NCBI GenBank assembly: GCA_041919675.1
Contig: JAYRTJ010000011.1
Span: 1-52,553 of the forward strand
Reading direction: 5' to 3'
Length of the DNA: 52,553 bases
Source: SHVO01 sp041919675
Lineage (GTDB): Bacteria > Pseudomonadota > Alphaproteobacteria > Rhodospirillales > Rhodospirillaceae
A program made the position numbers and the translations under genes. Position 1 is the stretch's first letter. Each line of letters starts with the position of its first letter. Below, one piece after another: positions 34,436-41,515 of the stretch. The notes under the pieces were generated by a model. It was not told the origin of the DNA. It ran no database searches and was given only the letters and a program-made list of their open reading frames with translations.

Positions 34436-34465
34436 CAGGGGGCCCCACCGGGCCCCCTGTTTTTT
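34436..34465 (+). terminator. Rho-independent terminator of module 1
   Basis: Stem CAGGGGGCC (34436-34444), a 6-base loop and GGCCCCCTG (34451-34459), followed by a run of T. It lies 26 bases after the DUF1552 stop and closes the A-B-C-D unit. Confidence 0.88.
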
Positions 34466-34488
34466 GTCTTCACGGGACGGTGACTTCG

Positions 34489-35064
34489 ATGTTCCGGCCC
34501 GTTCTGGCTCTCCCGCCGGGCCCGCATTTCGTGCCACCATTGGCGCGGCATCGCACAAGGGAGGACGCCATCGAAGACATCATTTCGAAACTGCTGGGGG
34601 ACTTCGAGCGCGGCAAGATGTCGCGCCGCCACCTCATTTCCACGCTCGCCGTCACGGCGGCGGCGTCCGCCGCGCCCGTGATCGCGGCCGAGCCCAACAA
34701 AGGCTTTAAGACCGTCGCGGTCAATCACCTGTCCTACAATGTGAAGGATTACAAAAAGACGGCGGCCTTCTATCAGGACCTGATGGGCATGACGCCGTCC
34801 CACGACAACAACAAGACCCAGTGCTTCCTGGAGTTCGGCAACAGCTTTGTCGTGGCGCGCAACGCCCGCGACGGCCGCGCGCCGGGCACCATCGACCACG
34901 TGGCCTACACCATCGACACCTGGGACAAGGCGGCGGTGGAAGCCGAGCTGAAGCGCCGGGGCTTCGATCCGCGCCCGGACACGGACAACAGCTTCCACAT
35001 CGTCGATCCGGACGGTTTCGATGTGCAGATCTCCGGCCGGGGCATGGACCCGAAGTTGATCTAA
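34489..35064 (+). CDS. VOC-family (glyoxalase-fold) exported protein
   Basis: A vicinal-oxygen-chelate protein (FKTVAVNHLSYNVKDYKKTAA, TIDHVAYTIDTWDKAAV, IVDPDGFDVQISG) behind a leader with SRRHLIST, possibly Tat. Metal-ligand His and Glu positions are only partly visible. The start is unclear: the ATG at 34489 gives 191 residues, with in-frame GTG codons at 34480 and 34531. The best ribosome site (AGGGAGGA) instead precedes an ATC at 34570, exactly where related proteins begin (IEDIISKLLGDFERGKMSRR). Function unknown; related proteins are often called glyoxalases. Confidence 0.75.
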   Translation: MFRPVLALPPGPHFVPPLARHRTREDAIEDIISKLLGDFERGKMSRRHLISTLAVTAAASAAPVIAAEPNKGFKTVAVNHLSYNVKDYKKTAAFYQDLMGMTPSHDNNKTQCFLEFGNSFVVARNARDGRAPGTIDHVAYTIDTWDKAAVEAELKRRGFDPRPDTDNSFHIVDPDGFDVQISGRGMDPKLI

Positions 35065-35079
35065 GACGTTGAGGCGAAA

Positions 35080-35108
35080 CAGGGGGCCGAAAGGCCCCCC
35101 TGTTTTTT
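35080..35108 (+). terminator. Rho-independent terminator
   Basis: Stem CAGGGGGCC, loop GAAA and GGCCCCCCTG with a one-base bulge, followed by TTTTTT. It ends the VOC-protein transcript and may also face the convergent WecG/TagA gene. Confidence 0.82.
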
Positions 35109-35149
35109 CCGCCGAAGAGATGGCGAAACCCCCGCGGCCGAAGGCCGGT

Positions 35150-35887
35150 TCATCGTAAATCCCGCGCCACGGCGGCGAGAAATCCGCCCGCCGAATAGAC
35201 GTAACGCCCGATCATGCGGCGCGGCTCCAGGATCACGCGCCACGCCCATTCGAGATTGAGCGTCTTGACCAGGCTGGGCGGAGTTGGGGTTAGTCCCAGC
35301 GCCATCTTCACCGCTTGCCCGACACACAGCGCCCAGCAAGCCGGCAAGCGGCCGCGATACGCGTCGATGAATATTTCACTCTTTGGCGCGCCGAGCCCCA
35401 TGAACAGCATGGTCGTGCGATGCGCGCGGATCGCCTCGACCAGCGCGTCGCTGCGTGCGGCGTCTGTCTCGAAGCCAAAATCCGGCACGGCTGTCTGGCT
35501 GGCGAGGCCGCGTTCTTCCGCCCAGGCGCGGATCGCCGCGGCGGCGGCCTCGTTATCGACAACGAAGAAAAAGCGATGCTGCGCGGGAAAGGAGCGGCGG
35601 CGCATGATGTTCATGGCGATATCGCATCCTGTCACCCGGCCCGGTGAGGGAGCGCCGCGCAGCTTGGCATAGTAATGAACCGGAAAACCGTCGCAGACGA
35701 TTTCCGCGGCGCGGTCATAGGCCCGCCGAAAGGCGGGATTGCCGTGCAACAGCGCGACATGCTGGATATTCGGCGTCACGATCAAACCCAGCCCGCCGCC
35801 CGGCGGCGGCTCGTCGACGACCTTGTCGGCGATCTGGGCTGCCGTCAGCGAACTGATGCTGAGGCCAAAAATCCGCCGGCCGCTCAC
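35150..35887 (-). CDS. WecG/TagA/CpsF family glycosyltransferase
   Basis: A 245-residue GT26-family enzyme that adds a sugar (such as N-acetylmannosamine or its uronate) to a lipid-linked precursor in exopolysaccharide or teichoic-acid-like synthesis. Seen: IVTPNIQHVALL, CDGFPVHYYAKLRG, VTGCDIAMNIM with the catalytic Asp, and LFMGLGAPKSEIFI. The GTG at 35887 overlaps the TGA of the upstream broken gene (GTGA). The C-terminal membrane-associated region PPSLVKTLNLEWAWRVILEPRR is complete. It is the only apparently intact gene of a damaged exopolysaccharide locus. Confidence 0.85.
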   Translation of the reverse strand: MSGRRIFGLSISSLTAAQIADKVVDEPPPGGGLGLIVTPNIQHVALLHGNPAFRRAYDRAAEIVCDGFPVHYYAKLRGAPSPGRVTGCDIAMNIMRRRSFPAQHRFFFVVDNEAAAAAIRAWAEERGLASQTAVPDFGFETDAARSDALVEAIRAHRTTMLFMGLGAPKSEIFIDAYRGRLPACWALCVGQAVKMALGLTPTPPSLVKTLNLEWAWRVILEPRRMIGRYVYSAGGFLAAVARDLR

Positions 35888-36291
35888 GGATTGGCCTTCG
35901 TGCAGGTCGCTTTGAGGGTCTTGCAGATATCCGGCGCGCCGCGCGGACCGCAGATGCTGTCGGCGCGAGTGTCGGACACGTTCAGCACCCCGTAATGGGT
36001 CAAAGACGTATCCTTCAAGATCGGCGGATCGGCGGCATGGGCGTCGCACGCCGAGTAGCGGTCATGCGCGGCCAGGTAGCGGGCGAAGCGGCTGTGAGCG
36101 ATGTAATTATTGTCCCAACCCATCGCACCATAGGTGTTGAACACCGATGAAACATCCAGCCTGTCGCAATTGAGACAGCCGAGATAGTCCCGGTGCAACG
36201 GAGGCGAAAGCCGACGGCGATGGAGATTACCAGGTTCTCGAGGCCTGCCTCCGCGCCCAGATCCGCCAACAACAGTCCGATCAGGGCGCAT
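35884..36291 (-). pseudogene. Frame-disrupted secreted protein of an exopolysaccharide locus
   Basis: The C-terminal part is clear: DYLGCLNCDRLDVSSVFN, NNYIAHSRFARYLAAHDRYS, ACDAHAADPPILKDTSL and TRADSICGPRGAPDICKTL, a Cys-containing exported type whose relatives repeat LGxLxx and SxFNxYG motifs. The signal-peptide-like start (ALIGLLLADLGAEAG, about 36230-36285) is in another frame, so at least one frameshift lies near 36200. Its TGA overlaps the start of the WecG/TagA gene. It is either a pseudogene or contains a sequencing error. Confidence 0.5.
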
Positions 36292-36374
36292 TGACCCGCC
36301 CGAAGGCGAAGGCCAAACCCGGAAGCACGCCGAAGTGATCCCGCCGGCCGTTGCCGCGAATCACGCCGGCCCGA

Positions 36375-36596
36375 TCAATAGGCGTTACGGTTGATCAGCC
36401 CCACGAAGGGCGTCATCAGCAGAATGCGTAGATCGAAGAAAACCGACCAGTTCTCGATGTACCAGAGATCATGGGCAACGCGGCGGCGAATCTGAACGTC
36501 GTCCTCGATGGTGCCGCGCAGGCCGTTGACCTGAGCCCAGCCGGTGATGCCGGGGCGCACGCGGTGGCGGGAATAAAGTTGTACCGCTTTTATCGG
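36375..36596 (-). pseudogene. Truncated polyprenyl-phosphate sugar phosphotransferase (3' end)
   Basis: The last ~70 residues of a WcaJ/ExoY-type priming glycosyltransferase: RHRVRPGITGWAQVNGLRG, then DDVQIRRRVAHDLWYIENWS and DLRILLMTPFVGLINRNAY. The N-terminal membrane domain and the PRP-containing catalytic part are missing. Homology stops near 36595, where base composition becomes clearly AT-richer. The gene was cut by insertion or deletion at the edge of foreign DNA. Confidence 0.8.
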
Positions 36597-36793
36597 CGAT
36601 CTCTTTTCTTTTCTCTTAAAATCACATTTAGCTTTATGAATTTCGCGCGCTAATTCGTTTGTGATCGGCGGCTTTTCAATGCCGAGTTGCGGAAATCATA
36701 AAAACAGATTTCGAGTGTTTACTACTTATCGTTGCGGCTCTCGCCCGATCCGAACGAAAACCAAACACCGCGACTGGCTGCGGCACACCTCAA

Positions 36794-36807
36794 ACGAATA
36801 GGTTCGT
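36794..36807 (+). promoter_or_regulatory. Inverted repeat at the start of the HTH gene
   Basis: ACGAA-TAGG-TTCGT immediately precedes the HTH gene start at 36812. A short dyad at this position is typical of antitoxin or repressor autoregulation, so it is a candidate operator. Confidence 0.45.
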
Positions 36808-36811
36808 GAAC

Positions 36812-37138
36812 ATGCCACGCACACTTAAACAGATTTTGGATGAATTGCCTCCGAAGCGGCGGAAGGAAATTGATCGTCGCTTCAAGGAACTGGTCAACGA
36901 GGTCGAATCTCTGCGCGAGCTTCGCCGCCTCTCGGCGCGGTCTCAAGCCAAGGTCGCAAAGGTCCTGAAGTTCAGCCAACCGGCCGTATCCAAAATCGAG
37001 AAGCAGACAGATTTGTATCTTTCGACGCTCCGAAATTACGTCGAGGCCATCGGGGGAGAACTGGACGTCGTCGTCCGCCTCCCCAATCGAAAGCCGGTAA
37101 AGGTCAAATCGCTCGAAGATGTCAGCAAGTCAGCCTGA
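36812..37138 (+). CDS. HigA-like XRE-family HTH protein (orphan antitoxin?)
   Basis: A 108-residue HTH protein. An N-terminal helical region (KQILDELPPKRRKEIDRRFK) precedes an HTH in which ARSQAKVAKVLKFSQPAVSKIE is the DNA-reading part, followed by TDLYLSTLRNYVEAIGGELD, the hallmark of HigA-type antitoxins. A HigB/RelE-type toxin gene would be expected immediately upstream, but the 190 bases before it show none. GTG at 36806 is an alternative start. It lies between the cut glycosyltransferase and attL, in AT-richer DNA. Confidence 0.8.
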   Translation: MPRTLKQILDELPPKRRKEIDRRFKELVNEVESLRELRRLSARSQAKVAKVLKFSQPAVSKIEKQTDLYLSTLRNYVEAIGGELDVVVRLPNRKPVKVKSLEDVSKSA

Positions 37139-37213
37139 ACGGTCTACTCACACGCCAAAGCTTCGGCGGACAAGGCGGCGCGACCGCCTCGCTCGCGGTG
37201 CGAGCGGAGGCGC

Positions 37214-37257
37214 TGGAGCGGGTGAAGGGAATCGAACCCTCGTCATAAGCTTGGAAG
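37214..37257. repeat. attL: 44-bp copy of the 3' part of tRNA-Gly
   Basis: These 44 bases are identical to 40743-40786, the 3' part of tRNA-Gly(TCC) from the anticodon loop to the encoded CCA. The identity starts exactly at CCA and ends at the base closing the anticodon loop, as expected for a site-specific recombination core in a tRNA gene. The 5' half of the tRNA is absent here, so it is a non-functional displaced copy. Confidence 0.93.
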
Positions 37258-37425
37258 AGCGTCGGCGAGTCCGTTTCACACCAAGAGGTTAGCTAAGGGC
37301 TTCGGAAATTTCAGCAAAATTCCAGCGTTTGAACTTACCGGCTTTTACCGTTCGTTCCCGGTATCTCCTGAGTGCCGTGTCACAGTTTCGCATAGCGCTC
37401 AGTCCTGCCTCCCGCGCAATAGCTA

Positions 37426-37450
37426 CGGATAGTCTGTAGACTCATAGACA
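37426..37450 (+). promoter_or_regulatory. C-box-like operator for the R-M controller
   Basis: The sequence reads GGAT-AGTC-TGTA-GACT-CAT-AGAC. The central AGTC-TGTA-GACT and the flanking half-sites resemble the tandem C-boxes (GACTnnnAGTC pairs separated by a TGTA-like linker) bound by controller proteins of type II R-M systems. It lies about 50 bases before the controller ATG at 37496, the usual place for self-activation and delayed endonuclease expression. Confidence 0.65.
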
Positions 37451-37495
37451 TCCAATGGTTGAACCTGCGTCAAAGGATTAATCTTTGGGCAGGGA

Positions 37496-37741
37496 ATGTC
37501 ACCAGCAAAGCTTAGAAAACCGAGCAGGCCCTTGATCAGAACACTCGCCGAGAACATCCGGCGAATACGTTATGAGCGCCGCCTGTCGCAGGAAGAGCTT
37601 GCTGACATATGCGGACTACATCGCACATATGTCGGCTCAGTCGAACGCGGCGAGCGCAATGTCACACTAAGTTCTCTCGAATTGCTCGCCAAAGCGCTGG
37701 GCGTCTCAGTTGTCGATCTCTTAACAGTACACAACGAATGA
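37496..37741 (+). CDS. Restriction-modification controller protein (C protein, XRE family)
   Basis: An 81-residue protein made almost wholly of one XRE helix-turn-helix: LAENIRRIRYERRLSQEELA, DICGLHRTYVGSVERGERNV and LELLAKALGVSVVDLL. Its size, the C-box-like sites upstream and the four-base overlap (ATGA) with the restriction endonuclease start identify it as a controller protein. C proteins first activate and then repress their own C-R transcript, so that methylation precedes cutting after entry into a new host. Confidence 0.85.
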   Translation: MSPAKLRKPSRPLIRTLAENIRRIRYERRLSQEELADICGLHRTYVGSVERGERNVTLSSLELLAKALGVSVVDLLTVHNE

Positions 37742-38793
37742 CTGCCCCGTCGCCGTCTGATCCCAAACGCTATGTCGCAGCGATTCGTGCAATGCGACTG
37801 AGCATCTACGATCCGATTCAAATAGGTCAGCCAGATATCTGGATTCCCACCCCTGAATTACAGACACTTTTAAACAACGGCCTGCGCGGTCTCTCTCTGG
37901 CTGGTTTACCTCTCCGCACGCGTTCGAAAGTTGTGAAAACCCGTGTTTGCGAAGTCTTGGGTTATCCAGTGCCGTCATCTTTCAAGAAAACTCAACCGCG
38001 CTTTCCAGGGCAGATGTTCGATACATACACACAAAAATCGAACAACTTGCAGGTCTGGAATGAAGAGCTGTCGGCCTCACGCCGCTATGTGATTATCCGC
38101 ATTTCGGATGCCGATGTGATCCTGGCTGTGAAAGTTGTCACGGGTGATACGCTAGCGCTGCTCGACACCACCGGAACGCTCACACGCAAATATCAAGCAC
38201 GCTGCATTCCCGGCGCTCAATCCACGGAATTAATCGCAACGCAAGACACGCCTCATCTCTTGCCATTCGTCGCACCAAATATCGACTTGGGCCGGATCGC
38301 TTCTCCAGTCTTCCATCCTGCAGCGGGCCAGATTTTGCCTATTAGCGCGATCTTTGCACGCCTATCGGCGCTGGTTGGTAGCCGCTTTACCGATACCGGT
38401 GCAGATCAGGAACGCAATCGGGGTGCAGCCCTGCACAAGCTGGTCTGTGGAGCTCTAGGCTATCTCTCTTATCAGGATGATGGGCAATTTCCCGATGTTC
38501 GCCATCAGCTTCTCGAAGTGAAGCTGCAAACCTCGCCCACTATTGATCTCGGTCTTGTCACACCCGAAAGCATAGAACCATTGGACGTACCGATGATCGG
38601 CGGCCGGCAAATTCGTCATTGCGATGTACGGTACGGAATATTCTACGGCAATATCACTAACGGCACAGTCGAACTGACGCACTTCTTCCTGACGACCGGC
38701 GTCGCTTTTTTCACCCGCTTCCCGCAGTTTCAGGGAAAGGTCTTAAACGCGAAGCTACAAATTCCGTTACCGGCCGACTTCTTCGACACGTAA
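37738..38793 (+). CDS. Type II restriction endonuclease, PD-(D/E)XK
   Basis: A 351-residue protein starting at ATG 37738, overlapping the controller stop. The catalytic core is visible as FPDVRHQLLEVKLQ: Asp253 after Pro252, then Glu260-Val-Lys262, a PD-(D/E)XK pattern within a 215-315 domain preceded by ERNRGAALHKLVCGALGYL. The N-terminal ~200 residues (IGQPDIWIPTPELQTLL; RSKVVKTRVCEVLGY) are probably for DNA recognition. I could not match it to a named specificity. Its last 27 bases overlap the 3' end of the methyltransferase gene on the other strand. Base composition is AT-richer than the host genes. Confidence 0.8.
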   Translation: MTAPSPSDPKRYVAAIRAMRLSIYDPIQIGQPDIWIPTPELQTLLNNGLRGLSLAGLPLRTRSKVVKTRVCEVLGYPVPSSFKKTQPRFPGQMFDTYTQKSNNLQVWNEELSASRRYVIIRISDADVILAVKVVTGDTLALLDTTGTLTRKYQARCIPGAQSTELIATQDTPHLLPFVAPNIDLGRIASPVFHPAAGQILPISAIFARLSALVGSRFTDTGADQERNRGAALHKLVCGALGYLSYQDDGQFPDVRHQLLEVKLQTSPTIDLGLVTPESIEPLDVPMIGGRQIRHCDVRYGIFYGNITNGTVELTHFFLTTGVAFFTRFPQFQGKVLNAKLQIPLPADFFDT

Positions 38794-40509
38794 ACCGAAC
38801 GCCTGCCAGACAAGGCTATCGATCTCGAATTCCATATTCTGCGCCTCGGGCCCATGATTGGCCTCATAGATGCTCTTTGCACGAGCAATAATGTCCTTTG
38901 AGAGCGGCAGACCAGGGTCGGGTAAAGGAAACCGTTCGACATATTGGGTTATGAAGCGCCGCCGCCCCGCATAAAGCTTGTTATTAAAGCGGTGATCGTA
39001 AAACGTCTCAGCAAACGTCGAATTGGCAACTGCTGCTGCAAGCCAGAGAATATCTGCATCTTCTTCGCGGCTCGCCACAAGCCAGTAGCAATCGCCGTTT
39101 ACAACGGACCCACTTAGATCAATCCAGAAGGTGGGGCGCTCCGAAATATCCCGGAAGACAAGCTTGGGAGCGCTCCACGTCTGTGGGTCTTGGGGCACCC
39201 AAAGCTCATACCAACGCCGCCCAGCCTCAATTACGTATGAGCGACTTTCAAGCGTTGTACGATGAGATTCCAGGTAGGCGTGACTTTTGGGGTACTTCTC
39301 AAGCGGAATCGCCTGTCGGTTTCCTTGCGTTACCTCATGCGGATATAAAATCGCGCGATCTTTCTTAGGTTGTATGGCGCGAAAACGACCAGCACCATGA
39401 TGGGTAGTAAGAGGGCGAAGAAGCTCGGGCTTTTCCACCCCGAAGACGCTATCCCAATCATGGCGAATAAAAATTTTGTCCGCACATGTCTTCACGCCCA
39501 CGCGGATCTTGCCAATCTCGCTAAAATGTTTCCACGTATGATGATCGACCGTCGCCATCCACGCATCTCCGGATACCGACGCTAGACGCCAGACATCATC
39601 ATCATCACCGGAACTATCAAGGGCTCCATGACGAACGCTAAATTTCCTACCATCTTGAGTCTTAACGACGCCTTCACACGTCAACGCATCAATCGGGTCG
39701 AGCACCTGTATTTCAGATTCGTCCTTAACTTCATAAATTGAAGTAAAAGTTGGCTCAGTGCTGGAAACAGCACCAGTTCCGCGGGCAATCAATATTGCGG
39801 GCAGAACGGCCGCATCGAAAAGCTTGGTATCACCAAGGTCTATGATTCGTCGAAGATCAAAACATTTGCGTAATGCAGAACGCAACGCGCCACCGCCTTT
39901 AGTCGTCATGAAGCGGTTGGACACGATGATCCCCGACACACCGTTCGGCGCAAGCGCTTGCGCCATGCCCAAAAGGAAAGCCTGGTATAAATCCACGCGG
40001 CCTACGAGACCAAAAGTTCTCGCAAGCTGCTGGGCTCGCTCAGAACCCATGACTTGAGTGCGGACATAGGGCGGATTAGCAATAATAAGATCGAACGTTT
40101 CGGCCATACTTTGAGAAAACAAAGACGGCGCAGTCATTCTGCCGTCCGCCTCCGACACAAAGTCGAGAAAATTGCCGAGAGTCAGTTCAGGTTTAATATT
40201 CGGATGGGCGGCTTCAATACGCCGCGCAGCTTCATCTAGAGCAGATGCATTGGTATCGAAACCGCGAACGATCAGTGATGCATTGGTCTTAGATTTGAGA
40301 CTGTCCAAAAGTGCGAGCAGAAGCGCTCCGTCACCAACTGCTGGATCGAGAATAGTGACGGACTGGCGACCTTGAAGATCAAGGTTTTCAACTATCTGCT
40401 CGGCTACAAACCGCGCCAAATTTTCAGGAGTATACGTCGCACCATGCGCCTTTTCGGCGCCAACTTCCTGATAACGACGGGCGATATCTTTAACGGCGAG
40501 CGCGCGCAT
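38767..40509 (-). CDS. N6-adenine DNA methyltransferase of the type II R-M system
   Basis: A 580-residue methyltransferase. The AdoMet motif I is DPAVGDGALL (about 55-64) and the catalytic motif IV is IIANPPYVR (145-148), the N6-adenine type. The N-terminus GATYTPENLARFVAEQI is typical of the gamma class (TaqI/Eco57I-like order). The C-terminal third (WYELWVPQDPQTWSAPKLVF; FNNKLYAGRRRFITQYVERF) is a target-recognition domain of the type that follows such cores. It is convergent with and overlaps the endonuclease, so each gene has its own promoter. It protects host DNA; specificity is not readable. Confidence 0.9.
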   Translation of the reverse strand: MRALAVKDIARRYQEVGAEKAHGATYTPENLARFVAEQIVENLDLQGRQSVTILDPAVGDGALLLALLDSLKSKTNASLIVRGFDTNASALDEAARRIEAAHPNIKPELTLGNFLDFVSEADGRMTAPSLFSQSMAETFDLIIANPPYVRTQVMGSERAQQLARTFGLVGRVDLYQAFLLGMAQALAPNGVSGIIVSNRFMTTKGGGALRSALRKCFDLRRIIDLGDTKLFDAAVLPAILIARGTGAVSSTEPTFTSIYEVKDESEIQVLDPIDALTCEGVVKTQDGRKFSVRHGALDSSGDDDDVWRLASVSGDAWMATVDHHTWKHFSEIGKIRVGVKTCADKIFIRHDWDSVFGVEKPELLRPLTTHHGAGRFRAIQPKKDRAILYPHEVTQGNRQAIPLEKYPKSHAYLESHRTTLESRSYVIEAGRRWYELWVPQDPQTWSAPKLVFRDISERPTFWIDLSGSVVNGDCYWLVASREEDADILWLAAAVANSTFAETFYDHRFNNKLYAGRRRFITQYVERFPLPDPGLPLSKDIIARAKSIYEANHGPEAQNMEFEIDSLVWQAFGLRVEEVGR

Positions 40510-40631
40510 TTAGCCCTCAAATTGATTAGCTACTTATAGTCATCTCTTTGGTAACGCCGGTCAAGACGTGAATGCTGATAAGTTTGAATTGTATTTGGAA
40601 AAATCCGCATTTGAGGAACGAGGACTATTGA

Positions 40632-40712
40632 ATGGCAAGCTACGACATCGGCCACCCGCATCTGGGCAAAAACGCCTTGGCACATTTTGTCACAAAAAAG
40701 CCGGTCGCTTAA
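40632..40712 (+). CDS. Possible 26-residue peptide
   Basis: A short frame (ATG with GAGGA about 15 bases upstream) encoding MASYDIGHPHLGKNALAHFV then TKKPVA. It lies between the methyltransferase and the tRNA-Gly terminator inside the cassette. The composition looks protein-like, but no family was recognised and length is marginal; it may be a remnant of a larger gene or chance. Confidence 0.25.
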   Translation: MASYDIGHPHLGKNALAHFVTKKPVA

Positions 40713-40726
40713 ATTAGGGACCGGCT
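40693..40726 (-). terminator. Rho-independent terminator of tRNA-Gly
   Basis: On the minus strand, AGCCGGTC (40726-40719) pairs with GACCGGCT (40706-40699) across a 12-base loop and is followed by TTTTTT. It lies just downstream of the tRNA-Gly 3' end. Because it is inside the cassette, it came with the element. Confidence 0.8.
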
Positions 40727-40742
40727 ACGTCATTGAAAAGAT

Positions 40743-40816
40743 TGGAGCGGGTGAAGGGAATCGAACCCTCGTCATAAGCTTGGAAGGCTTCTGCTCTACC
40801 ATTGAGCTACACCCGC
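40743..40816 (-). tRNA. tRNA-Gly (anticodon TCC), also attR
   Basis: The minus-strand acceptor GCGGGTG pairs with CACCCGC, with discriminator T and encoded CCA. The anticodon loop CTTCCAA carries TCC, and the T-arm GAGGGTTCGATTCCCT is regular (74 nt with CCA). Its 3' 44 bases (40743-40786) form the right-hand repeat of the R-M cassette, so the tRNA was rebuilt with element-borne sequence. Confidence 0.95.
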
Positions 40817-40889
40817 GCGGCCCTAGGTTTACCCAAGGCGCGCGCGGATCAGCAAGGCATTTATCGGGCTCGGACAGGCTTTTGGCCGG

Positions 40890-41309
40890 CTAAACGTGGT
40901 GGGCCGAGACGGCTTTTATGGCTTCCCCGGAAAGATCGCGGGAGGCCCCGGCCGAAATATCGCCCAGGGTCAGCATCCCAATCACCCGTTCCTCCGAATC
41001 CACCACCGGAAGGCGGCGGACCTTCTGGCCGTTCATCAGATGGACCGCGTCCTCGACATCGCCTGTCTCGGTACAGAAAAGACCGGGCACGGTCATAATG
41101 TCGCGCGCGGTCATAGCTTCGATGTCATGACCATCGGCGAGGCCGCGGCAGACGAGGTCGCGGTCCGTCACCATGCCGACGAGGCGGTCGTTCTCGATGA
41201 CGGGGATGGCGCCGATATCCTCGTCGCGCATGGTCGCGGCGAGGTCGCGGATCGATGTGCCCGGATCGACGGCGACCACACCCTTATGCATGACATCTCT
41301 GATCTTCAT
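40890..41309 (-). CDS. Tandem CBS-domain protein
   Basis: A 139-residue protein made of two CBS motifs (MKIRDVMHKGVVAVDPGTSI, IGAIPVIENDRLVGMVTDRD and RRLPVVDSEERVIGMLTLGD). The pair forms a Bateman module that binds adenosine nucleotides or AdoMet. It has no fused enzyme domain, so it is likely a stand-alone regulator of unknown partner, often linked to stress. It is transcribed away from the amidase gene. Confidence 0.9.
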   Translation of the reverse strand: MKIRDVMHKGVVAVDPGTSIRDLAATMRDEDIGAIPVIENDRLVGMVTDRDLVCRGLADGHDIEAMTARDIMTVPGLFCTETGDVEDAVHLMNGQKVRRLPVVDSEERVIGMLTLGDISAGASRDLSGEAIKAVSAHHV

Positions 41310-41515
41310 GAAACCTCCTGATGTGAACTCATGCGCGTTTCACTTGCCGCAATCTCGAAGAGGTGAACGTTCCCGCGCATGATTAGTTCACGGTTCGCCC
41401 TGATTTAGATTTTTGCTGCTTTGCTCAACCTTGGCGCGCCCATAGGTCTTGGGCTAAGGTTTTTGGCTTTCGCACGCTGGCGAGGGGCCGGCGTCACATT
41501 CAAAAGGGGCGCGGC

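Larger units (their letters stand above)
37139..37495. other. Intergenic region holding attL and the controller promoter
   Basis: This 357-bp gap has no gene. It contains a 44-bp fragment of tRNA-Gly (37214-37257) and, further on, C-box-like repeats (37426-37450) before the controller gene. Sequence left of the tRNA fragment is GC-rich and sequence right of it is AT-richer. Confidence 0.7.
37214..40786. mobile_element. tRNA-Gly-integrated R-M cassette without integrase
   Basis: The element is bounded by exact 44-bp direct repeats that correspond to the anticodon-loop-to-CCA part of tRNA-Gly(TCC). The right copy is within the intact tRNA and the left is a displaced fragment. Between them lie only the controller, endonuclease and methyltransferase genes plus about 700 bases of non-coding DNA. 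No integrase, excisionase or other mobility gene is present, so mobilisation would require a recombinase in trans, or the integrase was lost. The element is AT-richer than its flanks. Confidence 0.85.

Noticed and set aside
33145..34998. 617-codon open frame on the minus strand opposite the DUF1552 gene
   Set aside because: It is antisense to a clear Tat-exported protein, is rich in Arg, His and Val from the complement of high-GC codons and has no recognisable domain; a shadow frame.
40743..40786. Possibility that the tRNA repeat is chance homology to the other tRNAs
   Set aside because: The 44-bp identity is to the Gly tRNA only and ends exactly at CCA and at the anticodon loop; the Thr and Tyr tRNAs do not match it.
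36375..40816. Reading the entire AT-richer stretch as one prophage
   Set aside because: No phage structural, terminase, integrase or replication gene is present; only HTH genes and an R-M set.
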